Assembly: GCF_004344915.1 (NCBI RefSeq)
Contig: NZ_SKFG01000001.1
Span: forward strand, 1-64,000
DNA: 64,000 bases
Direction: 5' to 3'
Source of the DNA: Paenibacillus albiflavus
Lineage (GTDB): Bacteria > Bacillota > Bacilli > Paenibacillales > NBRC-103111
This document shows positions 8,281 to 17,528 of the stretch, piece by piece. Below the pieces are notes generated by a model. It had not been told where the DNA came from and made no database searches. It saw nothing but the letters and a program-made list of their open reading frames with translations. The translations under genes were made by a program, and so were the position numbers. How positions within the stretch are numbered: the first letter of the stretch is position 1; every line of letters starts with the position of its first letter.

Positions 8281-9495
8281 TCACTCTGATTTCGTTCCCA
8301 CTCGCTTCGCAAGTTCGACTAAATCATACCCTTTCAGCGCACCTTCGACGAGCTCAGGAAGTAAGGCTGGTGTACAAGCAAAACAAGGCGTTCCGTCTCG
8401 AGCGAGTTGTCTCGCAACATGCTCGTCATAGAACGGTTGACCTTGATCAGACAATGCAAGTAAGCACATCGTCCGTACTCCCGCTTCTCGCAGTTCACGC
8501 ATACGTCGTATCAATGCGGATTGGTTGCCACCTTCATATAAGTCCGAAATGACAATAAACAAGGTCTTCTTCGGTTCTTCCACAAATTGTTCGCAATAGG
8601 CAACAGATTTGTTAATATCCGTTCCACCGCCCAATTGAATGCCGAACAGCATCTCCACGGGGTCATTCGCGCATTGTTCAGTTAGATCTACCACTTCCGT
8701 ATCGAATACGACGACACGCGTTCGCAGCGCAGGAATGCTCGCAAAGATCGAACCGATTACCGATGCCCATATAACCGAATCAGCCATCGACCCGCTCTGA
8801 TCGATATCCAGAATAACCGTCCATTCTTGACTGCGCTGTGCCCGATCGAAGAAGTAGAATTTCTCCGGTATAATCTGACGGCTCTTTCGATCATAATGCT
8901 TCAAATTCCGCTGAATCGTACGCTTCCAATCGATACCGCTCACGGAAGGAAGCGGAGAATGCTGCCGACGATTCAACGCTCCCGTCACCGCGCGCCGGAT
9001 GTCCTGTTCGAGCCGTTTGACAAGTTCTTCCACAACGGAAGCTACCAGCATTCGTGCCGTGTCCTTCGTCTTCTCCGGAATTTTTCCCTTCAGCGATAAC
9101 AGCGTCCCAACCAATTGAATATCGGGTTTCACATGGGCTAGTACTTCCGGCTCGAATAGGAGCTGCTTCCATCCCTTTCTTTCCATCGCATCATTCTGAA
9201 TAATCGAGACTACGTCCTCAGGGAAACATTGTCTGACATCACCGAGCCATTTGGATAGACGGGGTGCAGACTTGCCGAGACCTGCATTCCGCCCGGAAGA
9301 AGCCCCAGCGTTATGTTGGGCTGTCTCTTCTACGGTATCATCATAGATTGCCGCCAAAGCTTCATCCATAATTCTTTCTTCGTCCGATAGCACAATGCTC
9401 CCACCTGCACAACAGCCAGCCAGCTGCTTCTCCGCAGAAGCGCCTAATATCATTCTCCATCTTGACACCGTCTGTGTATCTACATAGTTATCCAT
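8281..9495 (-). CDS. VWA-domain protein (CoxE-like), MoxR partner
   Basis: A 404-residue protein whose C-terminal half (about 220-380) is a von Willebrand A domain with a complete metal-ion-dependent adhesion site: DQSGS (D-x-S-x-S, about 232-236), the Thr in GGGTD (about 292) and the Asp in VISDLYEGG (about 318). The N-terminal half is alpha-helical and basic near the junction. VWA proteins next to MoxR ATPases (CoxD/CoxE, RavA/ViaA) act as metal-dependent partners in complex assembly or cofactor insertion. It ends a five-gene operon. TTG at 9501 overlaps the upstream stop, but GAGG is only 4 nt from it; the ATG at 9495 has a 10-nt spacing. The biological role here is unknown. Confidence 0.85.
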   Translation of the reverse strand: MDNYVDTQTVSRWRMILGASAEKQLAGCCAGGSIVLSDEERIMDEALAAIYDDTVEETAQHNAGASSGRNAGLGKSAPRLSKWLGDVRQCFPEDVVSIIQNDAMERKGWKQLLFEPEVLAHVKPDIQLVGTLLSLKGKIPEKTKDTARMLVASVVEELVKRLEQDIRRAVTGALNRRQHSPLPSVSGIDWKRTIQRNLKHYDRKSRQIIPEKFYFFDRAQRSQEWTVILDIDQSGSMADSVIWASVIGSIFASIPALRTRVVVFDTEVVDLTEQCANDPVEMLFGIQLGGGTDINKSVAYCEQFVEEPKKTLFIVISDLYEGGNQSALIRRMRELREAGVRTMCLLALSDQGQPFYDEHVARQLARDGTPCFACTPALLPELVEGALKGYDLVELAKRVGTKSE

Positions 9496-9497
9496 GG

Positions 9498-11834
9498 TCA
9501 AAAATCCTCAAAATCAAAATCATTTAGCTCGTCAATCATCTTTACTTCGTCCTCCTTCAATTCCCCCGTCAAGATCTCTGCTGCTTGATCTGCATGAACT
9601 CCCCACATCTCGCCTAATAACTCAGCGATCATCGTCTTTTCCCGCGGAGTGAACGAACCAAAAGCACGCCGCAGGAATACGAGCGCACGAGTGAATTCCT
9701 CATTGCTCAGCGAGACAATGTACGCATTTAACTGTTCCCATAAGCTCTGCCGAGATAGTAAGGCATACCGATTGCGCTGTGACAATCCTTCGAACCACCC
9801 TGCTCCGAGATCTGCTGGAATGCCGGGAGAGAGCCTTCTAGATACCTCTTCAGCACATTGCTGAGCGGTGATGGCATGACGTTCCATTAAGATCGCGCAA
9901 GCAAAACCGGAAAGGCGAGGATTCCGATCATCCCGTTCTGATAAATGCAGTAGCTCTTGAAGCCACAATGATTCATCCACTTCGTCGCTATGTTCCAAGG
10001 ATATTCGGTTCAGCTCATTCATCGCCGACATCATGTCGCTTGCCGCCTCATCATTGCATTGCGCTGCATCCAGGAGGAATAAGCATGCCCTCATAAATAA
10101 CTGTTTCAGGAGCGGCAGCAACCGGTCGGTATCCATGCGACGCAAGCCACCGTAACCGATAATCATGGACAGCTCTTTCGATGCTGCAACGATTTGGACC
10201 ACATCACGGCTATCAGCAGCAAGCCGTTGCAGTGTCTGACGCGCGGTTTCCATCTGCTCTAGCATGCGGCAATCGCATGCCTTACGGATCAGCAAGGAGG
10301 CTTCCGCGATGGTACTGCAGCTATCCAACTTCTGCTGCAGCACATACGCAGAGGCTACTTCAATTGTCTCCCCAAGAAGCGTCGATTCCACCACCTGAAT
10401 TTCGACTTCAGGTGACCATTGAATGACCCAATGCTCCGCCCAAGTTGCATGTTCCTGACCACTGGGACGAAGCTTTGCAAAAGAGATGCCCAGCCATGCT
10501 AATCGATGCAATAACGTGGACCGATTCAAATCGAGGAAGGCAGATTCTTCCGATGTCACCCGACGATTCTCGCGCAAGTCCAGCGATAAATCGGTAGCCA
10601 CGGTTGTCTTGTACTTCTCGAGCTTCAATTGCTTCAACAGGCGATTCAGATCATCCTGAATCGGGGTCTGGCTGACACCTTCAGCCAAGGAGCCGATGGC
10701 TGTTCCGACATCAACGCGTACGAGCGCTTCCGCGATGACCGAGAGATCACCGCGACCCAGTAACGTCTGAGCCGCATCTCTCAAATCCCGTAGGGTTGGC
10801 GCGCTTCCTCCATACAGGGCGGCTAGCGCTTCGGCAAGCCGAACGGCTTCGATCACTTCCGCGGTTGAACGATGGTTCCCCGTTTCCCTCATCCATCTGG
10901 CAATCGATGATAAATAATAATGGGGCAGCTCTTCCAATGTGTTGGTCCGCATGCGATCCCACATCATCTCATAATAATTCGGCGCATTATTGCCTGCGCC
11001 GTAACCCGACATCGAAGATAATTTATAGTAAGAGTAAGGCATAAGCGTTAGCTTTGTCTTACGGGATGGCAGCTGTGCCCACTCTTGATCCGTCATCAGA
11101 TGGAAATCTTGCGCAAGCGCAGCCGCATGGTATGCTCCGCAGACGACAACAATGCGGTTCGGTTCATGACCTGCGGCAATCGTGTCTTGAATTTGCCTCC
11201 GCATAAAAGCCTCACGAACTGCGTTATAGGCGTATTCCACCCGTTGATGTTGTTTCTCATCTTCCTCCGTCAGTTCACGCATCTGTGTGGAGAAAGCAAT
11301 TATCGCATCCTGATAAGCTCCCTTATTAGGATTGAGCTCATAATTACGTTCCCAGTACATATCGTAATCATACTCGCCTGCAATCGCAGCGATTCGACTG
11401 TAGATGGAAGCGTCATGGAGAGAATCGGATTCGGTACGCTCTTCAGTCACCGTTTCTTCATCTTCCATGTTCTCTTTCGCTTCCAACCGTAGCTGCTGCA
11501 TTGAAACAGTAACTGAGGACGGCAGGTCGATAAAGGCGGCATGAGCTCCATTCTCAGCTGCCCATTTCATGGCTTGAAGCTCTGGAGAATAAGCAGCGAA
11601 TGGCCATAATACCGTTCGAACAGGGACATCCTCCGTAAAAGCGAGAATTGCAACGGGAGGAGTCGTGTGCAGATTCGTTAAATGATGAATCTCCGAGTTC
11701 GCATCCGATGGCCCTTCAATGAGTACGGCGGTTGGCTGTACTTCCTGCAGCAGCTCTAGCAGATGCAGGGAGCCGCCGGGAGACAGATGCCGCACACCAA
11801 ATATATGTACAGCTGCCGTCGCTACGCTATTCAC
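9498..11834 (-). CDS. DUF5682-type protein (predicted TraB/ChaN-like enzyme fold)
   Basis: A 778-residue protein. The N-terminus HIFGVRHLSPGGSLHLLELL followed by AVLIEGPSDA (about 38-47) matches the DUF5682 family, which seems related to TraB/ChaN/erythromycin-esterase-like proteins with a conserved G-x-x-H and Glu. A second conserved patch is VVVCGAYHAAAL (about 227-238). The C-terminal 400 residues are helical without a clear motif. The GTG start at 11834 overlaps the stop of the MoxR gene by 4 nt (GTGA), with AAGGAG 8 nt upstream, so the two are translationally coupled. Members of this family are regularly found with MoxR and VWA genes; no activity has been firmly assigned that I know of. 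Confidence 0.75.
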   Translation of the reverse strand: MNSVATAAVHIFGVRHLSPGGSLHLLELLQEVQPTAVLIEGPSDANSEIHHLTNLHTTPPVAILAFTEDVPVRTVLWPFAAYSPELQAMKWAAENGAHAAFIDLPSSVTVSMQQLRLEAKENMEDEETVTEERTESDSLHDASIYSRIAAIAGEYDYDMYWERNYELNPNKGAYQDAIIAFSTQMRELTEEDEKQHQRVEYAYNAVREAFMRRQIQDTIAAGHEPNRIVVVCGAYHAAALAQDFHLMTDQEWAQLPSRKTKLTLMPYSYYKLSSMSGYGAGNNAPNYYEMMWDRMRTNTLEELPHYYLSSIARWMRETGNHRSTAEVIEAVRLAEALAALYGGSAPTLRDLRDAAQTLLGRGDLSVIAEALVRVDVGTAIGSLAEGVSQTPIQDDLNRLLKQLKLEKYKTTVATDLSLDLRENRRVTSEESAFLDLNRSTLLHRLAWLGISFAKLRPSGQEHATWAEHWVIQWSPEVEIQVVESTLLGETIEVASAYVLQQKLDSCSTIAEASLLIRKACDCRMLEQMETARQTLQRLAADSRDVVQIVAASKELSMIIGYGGLRRMDTDRLLPLLKQLFMRACLFLLDAAQCNDEAASDMMSAMNELNRISLEHSDEVDESLWLQELLHLSERDDRNPRLSGFACAILMERHAITAQQCAEEVSRRLSPGIPADLGAGWFEGLSQRNRYALLSRQSLWEQLNAYIVSLSNEEFTRALVFLRRAFGSFTPREKTMIAELLGEMWGVHADQAAEILTGELKEDEVKMIDELNDFDFEDF

Positions 11835-12934
11835 TCGTTCATCTCCTTACAGGCTGTGTATAGACCTCGCCATTCTGCGCCACGCTTTTTCATCACATTG
11901 TCAAGATACTCTCTCCAGACCAATTTATCCTTCACGTCATCCTTGACAATAGCACCCTGTAATCCTGCGGCAAGATCTTCATCCGTAATCTCGCCGTTGC
12001 CGAAACTCGCTGCTAATGCCATGGAGTTCGTCAGTAGAGAAATCGCCTCTGCCGTAGAAATCACGCCCGCTGGAGATTTCAGCTTCTCTTTCTTATCCAA
12101 TGTCATCCCGCTGCGCAATTCCCGGAAGATAGTTACCACCTTGATAAGCGCCTCATCTGCAGGAACAGCGGCTTGCAGATCATATGAGGAAGCAATTTCA
12201 CGTACTCTTTTCTTCACAATTTCAACTTCTGTATCCATATCGCTTGGTGTCGGCAAGATCAGAATATTGAAGCGACGCTTAAGGGCAGCCGACATCTCAT
12301 TGACACCCCGATCCCGCGTGTTCGCCGTCGCGATTATCGAGAACCCTTTCCGTGCACTAACCTCTCGACTGAGCTCCGGAATCGAAATCGTCTTCTCAGA
12401 CAGAATCGAGATAAGCGCATCCTGGACCTCAGAGGCACATCGTGAAATTTCCTCGAATCGTGCGATACCGCCGGCTTCCATCGCCCGCATCACAGGGCTT
12501 TGCACAAGCGCCTCCGGTGTCGGTCCATTCGCGAGCAGCATGGCATAATTCCACGAATAACGAACATGCTCCTCACTAGTACCCGCCGTCCCTTGAACAA
12601 CAAGGTCGGAATGTCCATAAATGGCGGCAGTTAGATTTTCGGATAACCAGGATTTAGCCGTACCTGGCTCCCCAATTAACAGTAGCGCCCGATCGGTGAC
12701 CAGTGTCGCGATGGCCATTTCAATCAGTCGTTTGTTGCCGATATATTTCGGTGTGATCACCGTTTTACCGACTTTGCCTCCGGTAATGAATGTAAGCACG
12801 GATTGTGGTGACATTTGCCAGCCTACGGGGATCTTCCCTTTATCTGCTTTCTTTAAAGCAGCTATTTCTTCCTGATATAATTGCTCAGCTGGCAGCCGCA
12901 TCATGTCTTGCCATTGCTCTTGACTCGTAACCAT
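11831..12934 (-). CDS. MoxR-type AAA+ ATPase
   Basis: A 367-residue AAA+ ATPase. Walker A is GEPGTAKS (88-95), Walker B lies in GGIARFEEI (about 155-163), sensor 1 is in ATANTRD (about 202-208), and the arginine finger is in LKRRF (about 218-222), all intact. MoxR proteins work with VWA partners as chaperone-like ATPases that assemble or activate protein complexes. The N-terminal 50 residues extend before the AAA core. The ATG at 12934 has AGGAG 8 nt upstream. The gene is 51 nt after the HEAT-repeat gene and overlaps the DUF5682 gene. A long open frame on the opposite strand here is only a codon-bias shadow. Confidence 0.92.
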   Translation of the reverse strand: MVTSQEQWQDMMRLPAEQLYQEEIAALKKADKGKIPVGWQMSPQSVLTFITGGKVGKTVITPKYIGNKRLIEMAIATLVTDRALLLIGEPGTAKSWLSENLTAAIYGHSDLVVQGTAGTSEEHVRYSWNYAMLLANGPTPEALVQSPVMRAMEAGGIARFEEISRCASEVQDALISILSEKTISIPELSREVSARKGFSIIATANTRDRGVNEMSAALKRRFNILILPTPSDMDTEVEIVKKRVREIASSYDLQAAVPADEALIKVVTIFRELRSGMTLDKKEKLKSPAGVISTAEAISLLTNSMALAASFGNGEITDEDLAAGLQGAIVKDDVKDKLVWREYLDNVMKKRGAEWRGLYTACKEMNE

Positions 12935-12985
12935 GTTCCCATCTCCTCTTGTTCTTCATTCTGTTCTAGTTAAAGCGATATGAAA

Positions 12986-14848
12986 TTACACGGAGTCCGC
13001 CACGACAGCTTCTTGCTTCTTTCTCTCCATCTCATTCCATACATACTGCAGCTGTTCGCGAGCGGTATACCGATATTTCTGGATCATAGCAGCCAGACGT
13101 TCTTGATAAGTTAATGGCAGCTTATACAGATATTCCAGCACATGGCCTTCAAACGCATAAAGATTACCGCTCCGCTTTTGTTCAAGTACATTCATGAGCA
13201 AATCCGATTGGATCGAAGCATCAACACCCGCACGTTCAAGACCAAGAAGCAGAATGTCAAAGGATTGATGTCGCAGATCCGTCATATCATGTATCCGCTT
13301 TAGTAGGAATGACTGCGATTCCGTATGGTCCGGCCGTGCGAATACGCAGACGAGATGAGTGGCTTGAACCTCAATCAGCCAATCTAACCATCGCGAATCC
13401 CATAGCTGTGCGACCTGATCTACAGGCATCATTTCCACTTTACGAAGATAAGAATTCTCTTCAGGGGAACTCCACAGATTAGGGTAGAGCTGATACGGAT
13501 ACGCAATCACTTGCTGCTCAAGGATAGATAGGAACTCCTTCAGCTTTTTCTGGGTCTCCTTATTGGTCTTCATCTTCCATTTGTTACGTACGGAATGTAC
13601 ATAGTGTTCATACAACTCGGATGGCGAGAGCAACCGAAACGACGCACGGAAGGCATACGATAGATAACGCGTATTGTGTTGTTCCAAAACATATAGAGCT
13701 TCCAATGCTTCCAAGGAATTTTCGTGTTCCAAGTAATAAGCTGCGGCATCCAAAATATCCAGTCCGGCAAAAGAAATATACAATGCATATTGTCTTGTTA
13801 CCTCAGTGAATAGTTCATATAACGTATCGCTTCGTTTCCCTTCCAAAGCGGTGAGAAAGTGTTTTATTTTTATCTGTGATGCTTCAGTCTTCTTCTTATC
13901 ATCTTTGTGCTCTATTGCATGCTCCAGCTGAGCACCGAGATCCCGAACCAGCCAATCCGTTAATTGTTCCGAGCTGCATTTGGCTGCGGCTTTAGCTGCG
14001 ATTTCAATGTCCTTGCCCGCAAAAGCTTCATAGATCCGTTCAACCGCTACCTCGGAGTTCATTTCTGCTAGGGTTTGATAGGCAGCTTCACGAATCGATT
14101 TCTTCTTGTCTTTCGTCCAAGACAGCAATGCAGACTCATAGGTGGCATGAGCAGCTAGCAACCGAATCGCCGTCAAGCGAACTTCCTCGGACCCGGATTC
14201 GGCTGCCTGGAAGATTAGATCTATCACGTCTCCTCCGCCTGCCTGCCCGATCACTTGAAGCTTACGGCTCTCGACCCTGCCTCCCATCGGATCGAAGCTG
14301 TCGATCAAATATGGAATGACCTCAAATCCGTAGGAAGGTAGGATCTTCTGCATTGCAAATTCGGCGATCTCCGAATAGGGATCTCCAATTGCTCGAATGG
14401 CAAGTGGCAACAGACGAAGATCCCGGAACATACCAACATCGTATGCGTGAACAACCACCTCATACCGATTGCTTCCTGTCGTCGTAAGCGCTGCCTCCAC
14501 AGCAGCCAGTTTGCGATAGGATAGAAATGTAGAGAAGGATACGGGACGATTTTCTAGCGGTCTTAGTTCCCCCTGCGGTGCTGTCATGCCTTGTGTACGA
14601 AGAACGGAAGTCAGGAGTAGATTCAAATCCTGCAGTTGGTCTGCAGATTGATAGTTTTCGATATCCGCTGGCTCAATCAGAGCCGAAATCCCTTCTCCTA
14701 ATCTCTTATAAATCGGAGCCCGCTCACCAAGCTGCTGGAATTGCGGCAGCATCCGCTTTAACCGATAATCACCGAGTGCCAGATCACTTCCAGCGATGAA
14801 GATTCGGCGCAGCACTTGATGCAGCTCTTGTAACAATGCTGTACTCAT
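12986..14848 (-). CDS. HEAT-repeat scaffold protein of the MoxR-VWA operon
   Basis: A 620-residue, almost wholly alpha-helical protein. The middle (about 130-300) shows HEAT-like units, for example LRLLPLAIRAIGDPYSEIAE and EEVRLTAIRLLAAHATYESA, suited to protein-protein binding. No catalytic motif was seen. In related gene clusters this slot is held by HEAT/DUF5691-type proteins, but the match here is only by context and repeat character. AGGAGG overlaps the stop of the SWIM gene; the ATG at 14848 (7 nt away) is preferred over the ATG at 14854 (1 nt). It probably acts as scaffold or substrate adaptor for the ATPase. Confidence 0.72.
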   Translation of the reverse strand: MSTALLQELHQVLRRIFIAGSDLALGDYRLKRMLPQFQQLGERAPIYKRLGEGISALIEPADIENYQSADQLQDLNLLLTSVLRTQGMTAPQGELRPLENRPVSFSTFLSYRKLAAVEAALTTTGSNRYEVVVHAYDVGMFRDLRLLPLAIRAIGDPYSEIAEFAMQKILPSYGFEVIPYLIDSFDPMGGRVESRKLQVIGQAGGGDVIDLIFQAAESGSEEVRLTAIRLLAAHATYESALLSWTKDKKKSIREAAYQTLAEMNSEVAVERIYEAFAGKDIEIAAKAAAKCSSEQLTDWLVRDLGAQLEHAIEHKDDKKKTEASQIKIKHFLTALEGKRSDTLYELFTEVTRQYALYISFAGLDILDAAAYYLEHENSLEALEALYVLEQHNTRYLSYAFRASFRLLSPSELYEHYVHSVRNKWKMKTNKETQKKLKEFLSILEQQVIAYPYQLYPNLWSSPEENSYLRKVEMMPVDQVAQLWDSRWLDWLIEVQATHLVCVFARPDHTESQSFLLKRIHDMTDLRHQSFDILLLGLERAGVDASIQSDLLMNVLEQKRSGNLYAFEGHVLEYLYKLPLTYQERLAAMIQKYRYTAREQLQYVWNEMERKKQEAVVADSV

Positions 14849-14859
14849 GTTCATTCCTC

Positions 14860-16299
14860 CTAATACAAGAGACGGAGCATTTCCGCATCTTTCAATATCG
14901 TTAAGGGCATTGCCGTTAGCCGCCCTGTGTCCATATCGTGCTCGAACTGAACCAGCATGCTGACATCCTCCAATTGCGATGCTGACAAATACTTGAACAG
15001 CGGAAGGGTCCGATGCCCATTGGATGTTTGATCCCGTAATACAAGATGTTGGCCGGATTCATCTACAATGACGACTTCATCTTGATTGGATTGCATAACC
15101 TCGGCCACATGAAGCAATACGAGCGGATTGGCGTGACTTAACGGATTCTTCAACTGATTTTTTACTTTTTTGATGACATCTGCATACGATCGTTGGGCAT
15201 ATTTGGATAAATCGACGACTTCATGCGAATCGAGCTTTCTAGCAATCAACTCTTCAAAGCGTACTCTGCGGTTCATATCCCCTGGATATTGATATAAGGA
15301 GGGAATGCACACAGCATCAAAGAAGCTGTCTTCTTCACGCATCAGCTTCGCCGCTTTGTATGGCCGATAATGAATAGTGCGATGAATCTCACCGCTGTCC
15401 TGTTCCAACCAATAGCCTTCGTCAACAAACTCTTGTCTTGCCGAATCGTCATAGCTCACAAATGCGAGCTGGACCAACTCTACTTGTTCCTTCATCAACC
15501 CGTATTCCTTGAGATCCGTAAGCTGCCACGCATGTCCCAACCATTCCTCGATCGTCGATTCATGGTCTAGCGCCAATGTCGGATCTTCTAATTTGCTTGT
15601 TAAATAAGCGCGTCCTTTTTTAATAAAAGCGTGCATCACGGCCAATTGCTCCACGACATCCGTGTATACTTGCTCACGATCATCTGCTTCCGAGAGCAGC
15701 AAGGTAAGCCGTCTGAGCTCCGTTTGCGCACCCGTGAGATAATAATTCCCCATTTGCTTCACATGCTCTTGCATCGTCTTGATCACTTTCTTATCAATAG
15801 TGCCAAGACCATTCCGAATCATAGATCGCAACAACTTCTCGAGTACATCCAATCCTTCAAGCTGTGATTGGACTTTTTTCTTAAGCGCCGTCTTGTTCAC
15901 CTTTTTCGGCTTGGGTTCCGCCCCTTCACTAGCCTGTTGCGACTTCTTCTCTTCCCGCTTCTCCACCTTTTCCCGTTTGATGACAATGTCTTCCGGCACT
16001 GTGGCGCCAGTGAATGTTTCTCCCCCGACGTAGGCATATAATAGTCCCAATGCATGCTTGCATGGTAATTGCCTGCTTGGGCAAGAACAACGTAGTATCG
16101 GTTTTTCAGGTTGGATAAAATCTGCTGAACATTGGTAATTCGAGCTTCCGCTTCCTTTACATTCCCCGAATAACAACGTACCATCTTCGGAATTATGTAG
16201 CTGCACAAAACTGCGTTTCTTGACTAGACCTTGCGCATTTTTTATGGCTGCTGCATTCGAAGCTAGCGAATCCACGTAGGATGTTGTAATTTCAATCAA
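14860..16299 (-). CDS. SWIM zinc-finger protein, first gene of the MoxR-VWA operon
   Basis: A 479-residue protein with a SWIM zinc-binding motif CSCPSRQLPCKH (C-x-C-x6-C-x-H, about residues 71-82). A very basic, Lys/Glu-rich linker follows (about 105-145). The rest is helical with no recognised enzyme motif. SWIM domains bind DNA or proteins in several contexts. The start is TTG at 16299, with AGGAG 8 nt upstream and no suitable ATG. It is the first of five closely spaced genes (gap to the next 11 nt from the chosen start), and transcription probably begins in the 16300-16460 stretch, which also receives no read-through because of the hairpin at 16470. Confidence 0.82.
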   Translation of the reverse strand: MIEITTSYVDSLASNAAAIKNAQGLVKKRSFVQLHNSEDGTLLFGECKGSGSSNYQCSADFIQPEKPILRCSCPSRQLPCKHALGLLYAYVGGETFTGATVPEDIVIKREKVEKREEKKSQQASEGAEPKPKKVNKTALKKKVQSQLEGLDVLEKLLRSMIRNGLGTIDKKVIKTMQEHVKQMGNYYLTGAQTELRRLTLLLSEADDREQVYTDVVEQLAVMHAFIKKGRAYLTSKLEDPTLALDHESTIEEWLGHAWQLTDLKEYGLMKEQVELVQLAFVSYDDSARQEFVDEGYWLEQDSGEIHRTIHYRPYKAAKLMREEDSFFDAVCIPSLYQYPGDMNRRVRFEELIARKLDSHEVVDLSKYAQRSYADVIKKVKNQLKNPLSHANPLVLLHVAEVMQSNQDEVVIVDESGQHLVLRDQTSNGHRTLPLFKYLSASQLEDVSMLVQFEHDMDTGRLTAMPLTILKDAEMLRLLY

Positions 16300-16469
16300 G
16301 GTTATCGCTCCTATCTCTCTTACTTCATGACTACTTTATCAACGTACGTCGGATCTCTTATAAGTATGAATGGTTGAAGCCCACTCATCTTCCACTTTAT
16401 ATCGATCAGGAACTTTTGGCTAGTGAACATCTCTCTACTTTTAATGGGTGATGCGAGACTGGCCAGAAC

Positions 16470-16517
16470 AAAATGGCGATCGCCCCCGGTTCAATACCGT
16501 AGAGCGATCGCCATTTT
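16470..16517. terminator. Strong hairpin terminator
   Basis: AAAATGGCGATCGC (16470-16483) and GCGATCGCCATTTT (16504-16517) form a perfect 14-bp stem; the loop holds a small CGGT/ACCG stem. A/T flanks on both sides allow termination in either direction. It separates the acetamidase gene (ends 16536) from the SWIM operon. Confidence 0.8.
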
Positions 16518-16535
16518 ATTAGATATACAGTTCTT

Positions 16536-17447
16536 TTATAGCATAGACAAGACGGCCTTTGGAACTTTACAAACGACGCTGTAAGCGGGGTTGAACACAT
16601 TCGCCACTTCGTATTCCACAGCCTGGCCAAGAAGCAGACTCGCTTCCGAGGCAGTCAGACCGAAGTCTTTCGTCAGCAAAGACAGCATTTCCGTCGTTGC
16701 GTGCTGTAGAGCTTGGTCAAGTGGCCTGGCGTTGCCGATGCAGAACCAATGCGTGTCCGATTCGCCTCGCGGCCAACCGATCTTTTTCCCCTTCAATAAC
16801 CGAACGGTGAACCGGACGTCGAGCGATATTTCCACTCCGGTGCCTACAATTTCCCCACAGCCTTGAACGGCATGCCCATCCCCGAGAAAGAAAAGCGCCC
16901 CCTCCGAAAAAACCGGAAAATAGACGGTAACACCGGCTACAAGACCTTTATAGTCCATATTCCCGCCGTATTCCCCACTCGTCACCGTTGAAATCGCCTG
17001 ATCTTTCGGAGGAGCAACGCCAAAGCAGCCTAGAAACGGGCGCGCTTCCAGCTTCAATCCGGCCAAACCGGGTGTCGGCTGTTCCAAAGCAACCCAAGCT
17101 TGCTCAGAGTCCACAGACCAACGGATGATTTCGAGCGGTGGCAAGGCTGCGGCAGCTTTGGGATCGACGACGTTCGGCGCCAGCACGTTGGACGTCCAGC
17201 CCCAAGCCCGGCTAGGCACCATCGATTCAAGCCGTACGGCAAGCGTATCGCCGGGTTGCGCCCCTTCCACATAGAAAGGTCCCGTCATCGGATTGCTGGG
17301 CAGGGCGGCGCTTTCTCCCTGATTGTCCCAGCCCCTGGCGTCTACTGTAGATGTCACGACGGTATCGCCGTCGGCAATTTTGAGTACAGGCTCGTGAGCC
17401 CCTATGGTGTTGTGGAACTGCTCGGGTTGAAAATGATGTACAGCCAT
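16536..17447 (-). CDS. Acetamidase/formamidase-family amidohydrolase
   Basis: A 303-residue protein of the FmdA/AmdA family, which hydrolyses formamide or acetamide to ammonia and the acid. Family features include HNTIGAHEPVL near the N-terminus, GPFYVEGAQPGDTLAV (about 58-73), the FLGCFGVAPP segment (about 138-147), and FLGDGHAVQGCGEI with the conserved Asp/His and Cys (about 190-203). AAAGGAG lies upstream of the ATG at 17447. It is a single gene closed by the 16470 hairpin. Substrate preference cannot be read from sequence; YgdH/YedU-type short members are often called acetamidase. Confidence 0.88.
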   Translation of the reverse strand: MAVHHFQPEQFHNTIGAHEPVLKIADGDTVVTSTVDARGWDNQGESAALPSNPMTGPFYVEGAQPGDTLAVRLESMVPSRAWGWTSNVLAPNVVDPKAAAALPPLEIIRWSVDSEQAWVALEQPTPGLAGLKLEARPFLGCFGVAPPKDQAISTVTSGEYGGNMDYKGLVAGVTVYFPVFSEGALFFLGDGHAVQGCGEIVGTGVEISLDVRFTVRLLKGKKIGWPRGESDTHWFCIGNARPLDQALQHATTEMLSLLTKDFGLTASEASLLLGQAVEYEVANVFNPAYSVVCKVPKAVLSML

Positions 17448-17528
17448 CGTTTCGTCTCCTTTAGATCGAGGAATCTTCCTTGGCTTTCACATTGCTTCAG
17501 AGCATCGACAATTTCGATGGGGTTGTAA

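Noticed and set aside
11763-12548. 261-codon open frame on the plus strand
   Set aside because: It lies wholly antisense to the MoxR gene, has no ribosome site or family motif, and its Ser/Arg/Ala-rich product is what the opposite strand of a biased gene gives.
16470-16517. GGCGATCGCC palindrome (cyanobacterial HIP1-like octamer)
   Set aside because: It is part of a single perfect terminator stem and does not recur in the window.
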